The notes beneath the pieces are model-generated. The model was not told where the DNA came from. It did no database searches and worked only from the letters and a program-made list of their open reading frames with translations. This document shows positions 16,763 through 25,898 of a stretch of DNA of 64,000 bases, piece after piece. This DNA is from Ralstonia soli (GTDB taxonomy: Bacteria; Pseudomonadota; Gammaproteobacteria; Burkholderiales; Burkholderiaceae): assembly GCF_023955655.1 (NCBI RefSeq), contig NZ_JAMXHT010000006.1, forward strand, positions 248,001 through 312,000, in the 5' to 3' direction. The number at the start of each line of letters is the position of its first letter. The stretch's first letter is position 1. A program made the translations under genes and the position numbers.

Positions 16763-17341
16763 CTACGCCACCGGCCACATGCCGACGAGATAACCAGTCG
16801 AGCCGATGTGGGCAACCAGCGTGTCGTGCCCGCTTGGCGCATCCAGCCAGAGCGAAGCACCTTGCTCGACGTCGACCGTGCCAACCGTCAGCACACCCTG
16901 CACGCAATACACCAGCCATTGCATGCCAGGATGCTCGCACGGCAATGCGCGCCGCTCACCGGCCGCCGGCGCAATCCTCTCGGCGTGATGCGCCCAGGTG
17001 CTACGCCGCGTCATCACGTTGAAATCGCTCAGCGGCGCATCGAGCGTGGCATGCACATCGACCTCGCCGGGAAAACGCGCGGGTGCCTCGCCCGGGGCGA
17101 GCGTCACGGTTTTGCCGTCCGCACGATGCATCGTCAGTGGCCCGCCCGCGATCACTGCCAGCGAGCGATCAATGCCCGCAAAGCGCGAGAACGGCCCCGC
17201 CGCATCCACCCGCGCGGTGCTGATGCGCCAGTCGAAATTGTCCAGCGTGGCGCCTGCGGGGGCGATGGCGATTTCGGTGGTGACACCGCCGCCGTTCTTC
17301 CACGGCATGCGGCGCATGGCCTCTGCGGGGATCAGTTTCAT
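16763..17341 (-). CDS. hutD: HutD/Ves family protein
   Basis: A 192-residue cupin-like protein of the HutD family, often found in histidine-utilisation operons; its role is proposed to be buffering or sensing of pathway intermediates such as formiminoglutamate. The diagnostic N-terminal [13 protein letters not shown] motif is at residues 13-25, and the DFNVMTRR segment near 105. Its start codon overlaps the hutG stop as ATGA, so the two are translationally coupled. It is the last gene of the iclR-transporter-hutG-hutD run. Confidence 0.85.
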   Translation of the reverse strand: MKLIPAEAMRRMPWKNGGGVTTEIAIAPAGATLDNFDWRISTARVDAAGPFSRFAGIDRSLAVIAGGPLTMHRADGKTVTLAPGEAPARFPGEVDVHATLDAPLSDFNVMTRRSTWAHHAERIAPAAGERRALPCEHPGMQWLVYCVQGVLTVGTVDVEQGASLWLDAPSGHDTLVAHIGSTGYLVGMWPVA

Positions 17342-18285
17342 GAGCGGCGCAGCAAGTGATAGGCCAGACGCGCCGCCACGCGCACGGTGCGGCGGTCCAG
17401 ATCGTATTCGGGGTTGGTCTCGGCGATGTCCGCCACGCGCACCTTGCCCGTCGCGCACACGTGCTGCACCAGCGCTTCGAGCACCGGCAGCGTGATGCCA
17501 TACGCGGCGGGTGCCGACACACCGGGCGCCACGGCCGCCGCCAGCACATCCATGTCGATGGTCAGGTAGACGTGATCCACATCGGCCAGCCACGCGGTCA
17601 GATCCGCCATGCGCGCGTCGAGGTGGCGCTCCTGCACATCGGTGTCCTCCACGTAGTGCGCATGCAGCGCATCGGCGCGGTCGAACAGCGCAGGCGTGTT
17701 GGACAGGCGGCTCACACCCAGGCAGCAATACGTCAAGTCGATGCCGTGCGCGGCGCAGTCTTCGGCGATCTGGTCGAACGGCGTGCCGGAGTTACCGGGG
17801 CGGCTCGTGCGCAGGTCGAAATGCGCGTCGAAGTTGACGATGGCCAGGCGCCCTTTCCAGCCCTGCTTCTGCCAGTGCTGGCGCAACCCCTGGTACGTGC
17901 CGAACGCAACTTCGTGGCCACCGCCAAGCACCACCGGACGCGCACCGGCATCGAGCAGGCGGAAGACCGCTTTGCCAAGTGCGGTCTGGGCGCGTTCCAG
18001 GTCGGCGTCATCGCACGTCACGTCGCCGGCGTCGGCCAAGTGCGCGAGGCCGTGTGCGGGCACGTTGGCCAGCGCACGGCGGATCTCACGCGGACCTTGC
18101 GCCGCGCCGGCGCGGCCGTGGTTGCGCACCACGCCCGCATCGCACGCAAAACCGAGCACGGCGGGCGCGCCCGACAGGCTCATCGCATCGGCCGGCTGCA
18201 CGATCTGGAACAGCCGTGTCACATCACCGCGCTCGCCCGTGTCGTCACGGCCTTGCCAGATGGAAGCATCGAACATCGTGGTCAT
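17338..18285 (-). CDS. hutG: Formimidoylglutamase (arginase/ureohydrolase family)
   Basis: A 315-residue binuclear-manganese enzyme hydrolysing N-formimidoyl-L-glutamate to glutamate and formamide, the last step of one histidine-degradation route. The ureohydrolase metal motifs are intact: GGGHEVAFG (about residues 125-133), NFDAHFDLR (about 153-161) and TIDMDVL (about 246-252). It overlaps both the ABC ATPase gene upstream and hutD downstream by 4 nt. The rest of the hut pathway (hutH, hutU, hutI) is not in the window. Confidence 0.9.
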   Translation of the reverse strand: MTTMFDASIWQGRDDTGERGDVTRLFQIVQPADAMSLSGAPAVLGFACDAGVVRNHGRAGAAQGPREIRRALANVPAHGLAHLADAGDVTCDDADLERAQTALGKAVFRLLDAGARPVVLGGGHEVAFGTYQGLRQHWQKQGWKGRLAIVNFDAHFDLRTSRPGNSGTPFDQIAEDCAAHGIDLTYCCLGVSRLSNTPALFDRADALHAHYVEDTDVQERHLDARMADLTAWLADVDHVYLTIDMDVLAAAVAPGVSAPAAYGITLPVLEALVQHVCATGKVRVADIAETNPEYDLDRRTVRVAARLAYHLLRRS

Positions 18286-19073
18286 GCGCGTGTCAGCACC
18301 GCTTGCAGGAACGACCGCGTGCGCGCTTCCTTGGGCTCGCCGAAGATGACCGACGGCGGGCCGGCTTCGACGATGCCGCCACCGTCCATCACCACGACCA
18401 CGTCGGCCACTTCACGCGCAAAGCCCATCTCGTGCGTGACGACCAGCATCGTCATACCTTCCTTGGCGAGCAGCTTCATCACCTGCAGCACCTCGCCGAC
18501 GAGTTCGGGGTCGAGCGCAGACGTCGGCTCGTCGAACAGCATCACCTTGGGCTGCATCGCCAAGGCGCGCGCAATCGCCACACGCTGCTTCTGGCCGCCG
18601 GAGAGGCTCGCAGGCATCGCATCGGCCTTGTGCGCCAGGCCCACCTTCTGCAGCAGTTCACGCGCTTCGGTTTCCGCCTCGCTCTTCGACTTGCCGCGCA
18701 GCATGCGCGGGCCGATGGTGACGTTGTGCAGCACCGAAAGATGCGGAAACAGGTTGAACGACTGGAACACCATGCCGACCTGCTGGCGCAGGTGGTTCAG
18801 GTCGCTCTCGGGCAGCATCGTGCCGTTGTCGATCAACCGCTTGCCGCAGATGTCGATGGTGCCGCCTTCCGGCACTTCCAGGCCGTTGCAGCAGCGCAGG
18901 AACGTACTTTTGCCCGAGCCGCTGGGGCCGATCACCACCACCACCTGCGAGGCGTCGACTTCGAAGTCGATGCCCTTGAGCACGGTGTGATCGCCATACG
19001 ATTTGGTCAGGCCGCGAATCTGGATCATCGGCACATCGAGTGCCGATTTGAGTGTTTGCGGGTTCACGTTCAT
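18282..19073 (-). CDS. Polar amino-acid ABC transporter ATPase
   Basis: A 263-residue HisP/GlnQ-type ATPase. Walker A is GPSGSGKST (about residues 49-57), the Q-loop is [11 protein letters not shown], the ABC signature is [15 protein letters not shown], Walker B is [14 protein letters not shown] and the switch His is in VVTHEMGFA. The first 15 residues precede an internal Met (MIQIRGLTK) that is an alternative start. It energises the adjacent permease and binding protein, and overlaps hutG by 4 nt, which suggests that the imported amino acid feeds that pathway. Confidence 0.93.
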   Translation of the reverse strand: MNVNPQTLKSALDVPMIQIRGLTKSYGDHTVLKGIDFEVDASQVVVVIGPSGSGKSTFLRCCNGLEVPEGGTIDICGKRLIDNGTMLPESDLNHLRQQVGMVFQSFNLFPHLSVLHNVTIGPRMLRGKSKSEAETEARELLQKVGLAHKADAMPASLSGGQKQRVAIARALAMQPKVMLFDEPTSALDPELVGEVLQVMKLLAKEGMTMLVVTHEMGFAREVADVVVVMDGGGIVEAGPPSVIFGEPKEARTRSFLQAVLTRA

Positions 19074-19738
19074 TGCACCATGCCTCCCGCACGGATGTTG
19101 CGTTCAAGCCGATGCAGCAGGTAGCTGGCGGCGCTCGTGAGCACCAGATACACCAGCGCAATCGCCAGATACACCTCCAGCGAGCGATACGACACGCTGA
19201 TGATCTTTTGCCCCTCGTGCATCAGGTCGTGAATGGTGAGCAGCGACACCAGCGCGGAGTTCTTGATGAGCGCGATGAACTCGTTGCCCAGCGGCGGGAT
19301 CATCCGCACCACGGCCTGCGGCAGGATGATCGCGCGCATCGCCTGCCCCGACGACATGCCGATCGAGCGCGCGGCTTCCATCTGCCCGCGGTCAACCGAC
19401 TGGATCGCGCCGCGCACGATTTCCGACACATACGCGCCCGAATACACGCCCAGCCCCAGCACGCCGCACACGAAGGCCGGCAGCAGGATGTCGAACTGCG
19501 GCAGCCCGAAGAACAGCAGGAAGAGCTGCACCAGCAGCGGCGTGCCGCGGATGAACGTGACGTACACCGTGCAGATGCCGTAGATGAAGCGCCGGCGCGG
19601 ATTCAGCCGGCCGATGCCGACCAACAGGCCCAGTACGCAACCGAGCATCAGCGCGACGGCGGTCACTTCCACGGTGACAAGCGCACCGTGGAGAATGTCC
19701 GTCCACCCCGCCCAGACAGGAGAAAAATCCAGTTCCAT
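19070..19738 (-). CDS. Polar amino-acid ABC transporter permease
   Basis: A 222-residue HisM/GlnP-type permease with about five helices and the EAA-loop segment [22 protein letters not shown] (about residues 130-150). The family start motif [16 protein letters not shown] lies near residue 18. ATG 19738 is preferred over the longer frame because family homology begins there, though the ribosome-binding site is weak. Only one permease gene is present, so it presumably forms a homodimer. Its 3' end overlaps the ATPase start by 4 nt. Confidence 0.92.
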   Translation of the reverse strand: MELDFSPVWAGWTDILHGALVTVEVTAVALMLGCVLGLLVGIGRLNPRRRFIYGICTVYVTFIRGTPLLVQLFLLFFGLPQFDILLPAFVCGVLGLGVYSGAYVSEIVRGAIQSVDRGQMEAARSIGMSSGQAMRAIILPQAVVRMIPPLGNEFIALIKNSALVSLLTIHDLMHEGQKIISVSYRSLEVYLAIALVYLVLTSAASYLLHRLERNIRAGGMVQ

Positions 19739-19770
19739 ATGTGAATAAACCCAGGCGTGTCCGTCGGTTG

Positions 19771-20535
19771 TTACTTGGCGTCGGGGCCAAACCACTTCTT
19801 GAGGATCTGGGCGTAGGTGCCGTCCGCCTTGATCTTCTCGAGCGCGGCGTTCAGCGCCTTGGTCAGTTCGGGCTGGTCGCGGCGCACGGCGATGCCGTAT
19901 TCCTCGGTGGTCAGCGCGGGTTCGACCAGACGCAGACCGGGGCGCATCTTCACGTAGTACGCGGCAGCGGGGCGGCCGGTGACCGCCGCATCGGCGCGGC
20001 CGATCTCAACGAGGTTGAACATCTGCTCGTTCTTCTCGACTTCCACGCGCTCGACCTTCGGATAGTTTTCCTTCAGGTAGTTGACCGACTTGGTGCCCAC
20101 CTGCACGCTCACCTTCTTGCCGTTCAGGTCGGCCGGGGTCTTGATGGCCGTGTTGCCCTGCTTGACCAGCGCGACCAGGCCGCCGTGGTAGTACGGCACC
20201 GTGAAGTCCACCACCTTCTTGCGCTCTTCCGTGATGTAGATGCCCGAGATGGCCACGTCGAAGCGGCGGGAGATCAGGCCCGGCACGAGGCCCTTGAAGT
20301 CGATGTCGGTCCACTCGACCGGGCGGCCCATGGTGCGGGCCAGCGCTTCGATCAGGTCCACATCAAAGCCGGTGCGCTTGCCGTTTTCGACAAACTCCAT
20401 CGGCGCGAATGTGGCATCGGTGGCCACGCGCAGCGGCTCGCCCGCAGCGTGCGCAGCGGTGGCGAAAGACGCCGCAGCAGACAGCGCCACGGCACAAGCC
20501 AGCATCGAATGCATGAAACGACGGCGATTCCCCAT
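19771..20535 (-). CDS. Amino-acid ABC transporter substrate-binding protein
   Basis: A 254-residue periplasmic binding protein (family 3) with a signal peptide (residues 1-29, ending AHAAG). Fold motifs: RVATDATFAPMEFVENGKRTGFDVDL at the mature N-terminus, DVAISGIYITEERKK near residue 95, and FTVPYYHGGLVALV. The AGGAGA box upstream fixes the start at 20535. The ligand is unknown; histidine or a histidine-pathway intermediate is suggested only by the linked hutG and hutD. Confidence 0.92.
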   Translation of the reverse strand: MGNRRRFMHSMLACAVALSAAASFATAAHAAGEPLRVATDATFAPMEFVENGKRTGFDVDLIEALARTMGRPVEWTDIDFKGLVPGLISRRFDVAISGIYITEERKKVVDFTVPYYHGGLVALVKQGNTAIKTPADLNGKKVSVQVGTKSVNYLKENYPKVERVEVEKNEQMFNLVEIGRADAAVTGRPAAAYYVKMRPGLRLVEPALTTEEYGIAVRRDQPELTKALNAALEKIKADGTYAQILKKWFGPDAK

Positions 20536-20590
20536 GAGTGGTCTCCTTGTGTGGTGCATGTGGGGTGGAAAAAACGAATGAATCAATGAA

Positions 20591-21361
20591 TCAGATGTCC
20601 TGCAGCCGCGCCGAAATGGACGCGGCCGCAGCCACGGTCATGTCGATCAGGCGCTGCTCCTTGCCGCGCACGCGCGTGGCAGGCGCCATCAAGGTGATCG
20701 AGCCGAGCGCATGGCCGGGCAGCCGAAACACGGGCACGCTCACGCCCCAGACGCCGGGATCGACTTCGCCTTCGGAGAGTGCGTAGCCGGCAGCGCGGAT
20801 CTCAGTCAGTTCGGTTTGCAGTTGCGCCTGGCTGTCGGCATCGACGGCCAGCAAATCGGCGAGGATGGCGCGTGCCGCAGCGGGCGGCATGAACGCGAGC
20901 AATGATTTGGCCGACGCGCCGGCCAGCAGTGGCACGCCGCGCCCCTTCTCGAACGAGCAGCGCAGCGACTGCTGGCTCTCGACCATCTCCAGGCACACGG
21001 CCTGGTCCTTGACGGCCACCACCAGCCCGACCGATTCGCCCGACTCGGCCACCAGCTTGGCCATGCCGATGCGCGCTTCCTGCACGAGGTGCGAGGCGTG
21101 GTCAAAGCCGAGCGCGAGCTGCAGGCTGATCGGCCCCGGCGCGTAGGTGCCGGCCGATTCGAGCACGAAGCCCCAGCGCTTGAGCATCGCCACCTGGCGG
21201 TACAGCGTGCTCTGCGGCAAGCCGGTCAGCTCGACCAGCTCACGCGCCGCAATCGGGCGGCCGTGGCGCGCGATGGTCGCGAGCACCATCAGCACGCGGT
21301 CCGAACCGCTGGTCGCGGCGGCGGATTGTGCTGGCGAATGTGCCAAACGCGGCTCGGTCAT
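20591..21361 (-). CDS. IclR-family transcriptional regulator
   Basis: A 256-residue regulator with an N-terminal winged helix (residues about 20-80, LVELTGLPQSTLYRQVAMLKRWGFV) and a C-terminal GAF-like effector domain (residues 90-250; SLLAFMPPAAARA, GYALSEGEVDPGVWGVSVPV). It is the first gene of the minus-strand run and lies 55 nt before the binding-protein gene, so it probably controls its own operon. A CTCAATTGAG palindrome (21409-21418) in its promoter region is a candidate operator. Confidence 0.9.
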   Translation of the reverse strand: MTEPRLAHSPAQSAAATSGSDRVLMVLATIARHGRPIAARELVELTGLPQSTLYRQVAMLKRWGFVLESAGTYAPGPISLQLALGFDHASHLVQEARIGMAKLVAESGESVGLVVAVKDQAVCLEMVESQQSLRCSFEKGRGVPLLAGASAKSLLAFMPPAAARAILADLLAVDADSQAQLQTELTEIRAAGYALSEGEVDPGVWGVSVPVFRLPGHALGSITLMAPATRVRGKEQRLIDMTVAAAASISARLQDI

Positions 21362-21408
21362 CGCAAAGCTCCGTGGCGTGAATGTGCGACGGAGAATGCG
21401 ATGGTTTT

Positions 21409-21445
21409 CTCAATTGAGCAACGTCCAATTCCCAATTAATGAGAA
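21409..21445. promoter_or_regulatory. Candidate IclR operator region
   Basis: CTCAATTGAG is a perfect 10-bp palindrome at 21409-21418, and TGAGAA at 21440-21445 mirrors TTCTCA at 21407-21412. It lies 48-84 nt upstream of the iclR-type gene in an AT-rich stretch. Confidence 0.35.
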
Positions 21446-21471
21446 TCCGCATACGAATTCAGTATTTACAC

Positions 21472-21987
21472 CTAGGACGCCTTCATCACATTCCAGCGCT
21501 CCGCGTCCAACCGGGTTTCCAGGAACGCGACCACAGCGTGGGCGGAAGCCTCGCTGCGGCAGGTGGTGAGCGCGGCATACAGCGGCGCGGCCAGGCCATT
21601 GAGGAACTCCAGCGGCGCCTCCGGCCCCTCCTCGAGGTAACGCTGCAGCGCAGAGAACGCGCCCGCCTGGCTCAGGCGCCAATCGGCAATCGATGCCTGC
21701 CGCACGTGGCGGGCAACCTGCGTGGCCGGTGCGGGTTTCGGTGCCGCCACAGGCTTGGGTTCCACCTTCACGGGCGCGCGGCTTGCCGCGTAGCCATCGG
21801 CCAGCAGGCGTGCGAGGTCTTCGGTGTCGGGGCCGGCGCTGCTCAATTGCGCGAGGATTTCCGCCGCCGAGCGCTCGCCATTGATCAGCAGCAGGATCGC
21901 CCGCTGCCGATGCGTGACGTGCCCGCTGCGCGCCTGCAACTCCTGCGTGCCGCGCTCCGTGCGCGACAGGATGTGGCTCAGGTCCAT
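21472..21987 (-). CDS. Hypothetical protein with a winged-helix-like N-terminus
   Basis: A 171-residue soluble protein. Residues 1-70 (LSRTERGTQELQARSGHVTHRQRAILLLINGERSAAEILAQL) resemble a small helix-turn-helix-like domain I associate with Burkholderiales hypothetical proteins, followed by a Pro/Ala/Lys linker (70-100) and a helical C-terminal domain. A GGGGGAG box sets the start at 21987; the longer frame is not supported. No catalytic motif is visible and I cannot name a function. Confidence 0.6.
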   Translation of the reverse strand: MDLSHILSRTERGTQELQARSGHVTHRQRAILLLINGERSAAEILAQLSSAGPDTEDLARLLADGYAASRAPVKVEPKPVAAPKPAPATQVARHVRQASIADWRLSQAGAFSALQRYLEEGPEAPLEFLNGLAAPLYAALTTCRSEASAHAVVAFLETRLDAERWNVMKAS

Positions 21988-22241
21988 CGTCTCCCCCTCT
22001 TTGGTTTTATCTGACGGTTGGATGAAGGGGCAGTCTAGAAAAACGCGGTGCGGTGCAGGCGATTCGAGCGCCGCCGGTCGCGGCATATCGACTATCACGT
22101 GCACGGCATTGCGTTTGCGTGAGCAGCCCGCAGCGGAACCCATCATCAAATCCCGATTGAAACCGGATCGACTCACAGGCGCTTTATCGTGTCCGGCTGG
22201 AAATCTACAGTGCAGCGCATCGCCAACCCACGGAGTCCACC

Positions 22242-22790
22242 ATGCCCATCCGCCCCACCGCCATTCGCCCTGTCCTGCTGGCCACGGCGGTACTGGCGTT
22301 GCTGAGCGCACTGCCCGCCTTCGCCGCCACAGCGGATACCGACCTCATTCGCGCTGACCACGTCGCCGCGCCCGACACGCCGCAGGCCGCTGCTGCCGTG
22401 CTGGCCGCGCGCCGCTACGCCACCTTCTGGCATACCGGTGATGCACGCTACGCGACGGCGGCGCTGTCGCCGCAGTTTGTCGACCGCACGCTGCCCGCCG
22501 GGCGGGCACAGGGCCCGCAAGGTCCGCTCGATGCATCCAGGGCGTTCCGCGCGGCCGTGCCTGATATGCGCGTGGAAGTCGAAGACATGGTCGTCGCCGG
22601 CGACCGCGTGTCGGTTCACCTGCGGTTTCGCGGGCACTTCACCGGCGAGTTCGGCCGCACGCACGGACAGAACCAGCCGATCGACTTCCAGGCCTTCGAC
22701 CTGTATCGCATTGCCGACGGCAAGATCGCCGAAAACTGGCATCTGGAAGACAACCAGACGCTGCTGCGGCAGATGGGCTTGCAACCGTGA
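22242..22790 (+). CDS. Exported SnoaL-like (ester cyclase/NTF2-fold) protein
   Basis: A 182-residue protein with a signal peptide (1-29, ending AFAAT) and a SnoaL/polyketide-cyclase-like NTF2 fold: ARRYATFWHTGD, VEDMVVAGDRVSVHLRFRGHFTGEF and the closing FDLYRIADGKIAENWHLEDN. Many such proteins are annotated by fold only and no biosynthetic cluster is nearby, so a catalytic role is not implied. It is bounded by a bidirectional terminator shared with sodB. Confidence 0.75.
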   Translation: MPIRPTAIRPVLLATAVLALLSALPAFAATADTDLIRADHVAAPDTPQAAAAVLAARRYATFWHTGDARYATAALSPQFVDRTLPAGRAQGPQGPLDASRAFRAAVPDMRVEVEDMVVAGDRVSVHLRFRGHFTGEFGRTHGQNQPIDFQAFDLYRIADGKIAENWHLEDNQTLLRQMGLQP

Positions 22791-22823
22791 GGCCAAGTTG
22801 GCCGCACCGCTGCGCACGCGCAT

Positions 22824-22854
22824 AAAAAAACCTCCGCATCGCGGAGGTTTTTTT
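22824..22854. terminator. Bidirectional terminator
   Basis: The stem AACCTCCGC (22829-22837) / GCGGAGGTT (22841-22849) has a 3-nt loop and A and T tracts on both flanks, between convergent genes. Confidence 0.9.
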
Positions 22855-22875
22855 GGTTCGCCAGAGCGACTCGCT

Positions 22876-23454
22876 TTAGGCGAAGTTCTTCGCGACGAAG
22901 TCCCAGTTGACCAGGTTCCAGAACGCCTCGACGTACTTCGGACGGGCGTTGCGGTAGTCGATGTAGTAGGCGTGTTCCCACACGTCGCAGGTCAGCAGTG
23001 CCTTGGCATCGGTCGTGAGCGGCGTAGCGGCGTTGGAGGTCGACACCAGATCCAGCGAACCGTCGGCCTTCTTCACCAGCCAGGCCCAGCCCGAACCGAA
23101 CGTGCCGATGGCCGTCTTGGTGAACTCTTCCTTGAACTTGTCGAAGCTGCCCCACTTGGCGTTGATGGCGTCAGCCAGGGCGCCGGTCGGAGCGCCGCCG
23201 CCTTGCGGCTTCAGGCCGTTCCAGTAGAACGTGTGGTTCCAGACCTGTGCGGCGTTGTTGAAGATGCCGCCCGAGGACTTCTTGACGATGTCTTCCAGGC
23301 TCAGGTTCTCGAACTCCGTACCCTTGATCAGGTTGTTCAGGTTCGTGACGTAGGTCTGGTGATGCTTGCCGTAGTGGAACTCCAGCGTTTCCTTGGAGAT
23401 GCTCGGGGCCAGGGCGTCGAGTGCGTACGGCAGCGGGGGGAGCGTGTGTTCCAT
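22876..23454 (-). CDS. sodB: Iron superoxide dismutase
   Basis: A 192-residue cytoplasmic superoxide dismutase. Metal ligands are visible as His27 ([11 protein letters not shown]), His74 (QVWNHTFYW), and the D-x-W-E-H motif [13 protein letters not shown] near residue 155. The GGGAPTG segment and FGSGWAWLV with an Ala/Gly pattern fit Fe-type enzymes. Start 23454 follows an AAGG box. A good promoter (TTGCGC, 17 nt, TACAAT) lies directly upstream. Confidence 0.95.
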   Translation of the reverse strand: MEHTLPPLPYALDALAPSISKETLEFHYGKHHQTYVTNLNNLIKGTEFENLSLEDIVKKSSGGIFNNAAQVWNHTFYWNGLKPQGGGAPTGALADAINAKWGSFDKFKEEFTKTAIGTFGSGWAWLVKKADGSLDLVSTSNAATPLTTDAKALLTCDVWEHAYYIDYRNARPKYVEAFWNLVNWDFVAKNFA

Positions 23455-23494
23455 TGTTCTTGCCTTCTGTGGGTTGCGTAGGTTGGGAGCGACG

Positions 23495-23523
23495 ATTGTA
23501 GGAGAGTTGTAAAACTGGCGCAA
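23495..23523 (-). promoter_or_regulatory. sigma-70 promoter of sodB
   Basis: Reading the minus strand: -35 TTGCGC (23523-23518), 17-nt spacer, -10 TACAAT (23500-23495). Transcription would start near 23488, leaving a leader of about 34 nt. Confidence 0.65.
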
Positions 23524-23601
23524 ACCACATACCGATTAGTCGGAATACCTGCGAAACCGATACGGAATCGCAGGAATCGCCGTGATGGGGTCATGCGCCG
23601 G

Positions 23602-25017
23602 TCACAGTTCGAGCTTGGGTTGGACCTGGGCGATTTCGATGTCGACCGTACCTTGCGCCAGCCGGGCCTCAATGCGCGCACGGGCATGCAGCGCGTGCGG
23701 GTCGCGGATGGCGTGGCCACGGGCATCAAGCAGCACCGCATAGCCGCGCTCCAGCGTGCGTTGTGGCGCCAGCAGCTCGAGGCCGGTGTGCTGGCGTGCC
23801 AGCCGGTCCTGCGCGCGAGCCAAGGTGTCACGCATGGCGCGTGCCAGCGCGGCCTCGGTACGTTGCACGCTGACGCGTTCCTGTGTGATATCCGGGCGGG
23901 CGGCGGTCAGGCGCATCGCCAGCAGCCGCTGCACGTGCTCGGCGCGCTGCACACGGCCAGTCAGGGCGAAGCGCAAACGGCCCGCCAGATGGGCGAGTTG
24001 CGTGCGGCGCTCACGCATCTGGGCCTGCGGGCTGCGCAGGCGGCGCGCCAGCCAGTCGACCGTTTGCGCGCGACGGTCCAGCTGGCGGCGGAACTGCGCG
24101 GAGAGCGCGTCCCAGTCGCGTGCCACATCGCGCAGCATGCGGGCGCGGTCGGGGCTGACAAGCTCGGCGGCGGCAGTGGGCGTGGGCGCGCGCACGTCGG
24201 CCACAAAATCGACGATGGTCACGTCGGTCTCGTGCCCGACACCCGCCACGACGGGAATCTCCGAAGCTGCCACCGCACGCGCGACCGGCTCTTCGTTGAA
24301 CGCCCACAGGTCTTCAATGCTGCCGCCGCCCCGGCACAGGATGACGACGTCGACCTCTGCCCGGGCATTGACCCTATCGAGCATCGCGGCGATGCGCTCC
24401 GACGCCCCCGCGCCCTGCACGGGCACGGGATACACCACCACCGGCACATGCGGCGCACGCCGGCGCAGCGTGGTCAGCACGTCGCGCAAGGCCGCCGCCT
24501 GCAGTGACGTCACCACGCCGATCGCACGCGGGTGGCGTGGCAGCGGCCGCTTGCGGCCGGCATCGAACAGCCCTTGCGCCTCCAGTGCGGCCTTCAGCCG
24601 CAGGAAGGCCTCATACAGATTGCCCAGGCCGGCACGGCGGATGGCCTCAACGCTCAGTTGCAGCTCGCCGCGCGCCTCGTACAGCGTCACCAGCGCACGC
24701 ACCTCGACGGCCTCGCCTTCACGCGGGGTGAAATCGGCGTACTGGTTACGGCCCTTGAACATCACGCAGCGAATCTGCGCGCCCGCATCCTTGAGCGAGA
24801 AATACCAGTGGCCACTCGCCGCGCGCGTGAAGTTGGAAATTTCGCCGCGCACCCAGCCCAGCGGGAAGTTGCGTTCGAGCAGCCCGGCAATACGGCGGTT
24901 GACGTCGCTGACGGTCAGCACGTCCTGCGCGCTTCGGCCTGGTGCAGGCGGCGCCTCAGGCGCAGGTGCGGGGGCATCCATCCAGAACGGTCGGCGGGAA
25001 GACGGCGGCGAGGTCAT
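23602..25017 (-). CDS. xseA: Exodeoxyribonuclease VII large subunit
   Basis: A 471-residue subunit of the single-strand exonuclease. Residues about 30-130 form the OB-fold DNA-binding domain ([38 protein letters not shown]), and 140-340 the catalytic domain with [28 protein letters not shown] and [10 protein letters not shown], followed by the long coiled-coil. The first 25 residues are Pro/Ala-rich and less certain; Met at 24981 is another start. It is transcribed away from the DnaA-box-rich gap. Confidence 0.95.
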   Translation of the reverse strand: MTSPPSSRRPFWMDAPAPAPEAPPAPGRSAQDVLTVSDVNRRIAGLLERNFPLGWVRGEISNFTRAASGHWYFSLKDAGAQIRCVMFKGRNQYADFTPREGEAVEVRALVTLYEARGELQLSVEAIRRAGLGNLYEAFLRLKAALEAQGLFDAGRKRPLPRHPRAIGVVTSLQAAALRDVLTTLRRRAPHVPVVVYPVPVQGAGASERIAAMLDRVNARAEVDVVILCRGGGSIEDLWAFNEEPVARAVAASEIPVVAGVGHETDVTIVDFVADVRAPTPTAAAELVSPDRARMLRDVARDWDALSAQFRRQLDRRAQTVDWLARRLRSPQAQMRERRTQLAHLAGRLRFALTGRVQRAEHVQRLLAMRLTAARPDITQERVSVQRTEAALARAMRDTLARAQDRLARQHTGLELLAPQRTLERGYAVLLDARGHAIRDPHALHARARIEARLAQGTVDIEIAQVQPKLEL

Positions 25018-25394
25018 ATAAGTGGTGCACGGGGCGCAAAACGAGGGGGCTTCGGGTCGACATCTACCTTGAATAGGGGAGCTAACTCAGGCGGAGTGGG
25101 CGACCTGTCCACAGCATAAACGGGTTGTCAAGCTTGACAGAGTGGGGGTGACTCGCTCTCTGCATTTTGCCGCAACCCATTGATTCTTATGATAAATCCC
25201 CCTGTGTCAAAATTTCAGCAAGGCAAGTAATTTCGTTCTGCGTCAAGCATTTAGCGCAGGCGCCCCAAGGATGTTCACAAAGTTATCCACAGCAGCGCTG
25301 GAAAACCGCGGTATGACGCCTGGGCAGTGGATAAATCCTCGGTGGATAACCGCCGATCCGCCCTGCTCTACCCCTTGGCAACCGCCAAAAGCGG

Positions 25395-25510
25395 GATTGC
25401 CTATTTTTTAAGCGACGTCACGAACACCCTTTGGAATCAGTCACTTAAGATGCTTGTCCGGGCAATGTCCACAACCGGTCCACAAGACTGTCCCGGTCTG
25501 GTGTGGATTA
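25395..25510 (+). repeat. Direct repeat unit A (116 bp) with DnaA-box-like sites
   Basis: It aligns without gaps to 25568-25683 (offset 173 bp), about 78% identical by eye. The best-conserved part runs from GGGCAATGTCCACAAC to CCACAAGACTGTCCCG. Each unit begins GATTGC..ATTTTTTAAGC and ends in TGTGGATT. Confidence 0.8.
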
Positions 25511-25567
25511 TCGCCCCGGGCTGCCCGCTCACGCGGGCTTTTCCGTCGAAACCCGTGCCCAAACCCT

Positions 25568-25683
25568 GATTGCACATTTTTTAAGCAGGACCACGAAGAT
25601 CCTTTTAGATCAAGCACTTAGTTTGCTTGTTCGGGCAATGTCCACAACCCGTCCACAAGACTGTCCCGCGTGGTTGTGGATTG
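25568..25683 (+). repeat. Direct repeat unit B (116 bp) with DnaA-box-like sites
   Basis: The second copy of the unit at 25395-25510, separated from it by 57 bp. It carries AAGATCCTTTTAGATC, giving two GATC sites absent from unit A, and repeats the three DnaA-box-like 9-mers at the same relative positions. Confidence 0.8.
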
Positions 25684-25898
25684 CGGGCACCACGGTGTTC
25701 GTGACAGCACGTTGATCGTCGCCCGCGCACGTCGCAACGCTGCGCCCTCGTGTTGCCGAGGCAGTTCCGACGCGCTAGAGTGCTGCCTGTTTTTGCCGCA
25801 ACGGACCGCGTTCGGGGACGCGGACGGTACGAACAGCATCGGGCTTGCATCAACGGCCAGCATTCCATTCCTTCCACAACGACAAAACGGGTTGTCCA

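Larger units (their letters stand above)
25018..25898. other. Long non-coding region with many DnaA-box-like motifs
   Basis: 881 bases without a credible gene, AT-richer than the flanks. It contains a perfect TTATCCACA at 25283-25291, 8-of-9 matches at 25326-25334, 25341-25349 (TGTGGATAA orientation) and 25502-25510 (TGTGGATTA), and weaker matches (6-7 of 9) at 25105-25113, 25465-25473, 25476-25484, 25638-25646, 25649-25657 and 25675-25683. T-tract segments sit at 25403-25409 and 25577-25582. Small open frames overlapping it show no protein features. Confidence 0.7.

Noticed and set aside
25395-25683. Repeats considered as a CRISPR array or insertion-sequence ends
   Set aside because: Only two copies, long and diverged, no spacers of uniform size, no transposase and no target duplication.
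25327-25863. Small frames within the DnaA-box region (both strands)
   Set aside because: They run through the repeated DnaA-box units; their peptides mirror the DNA repeat and show no protein features.
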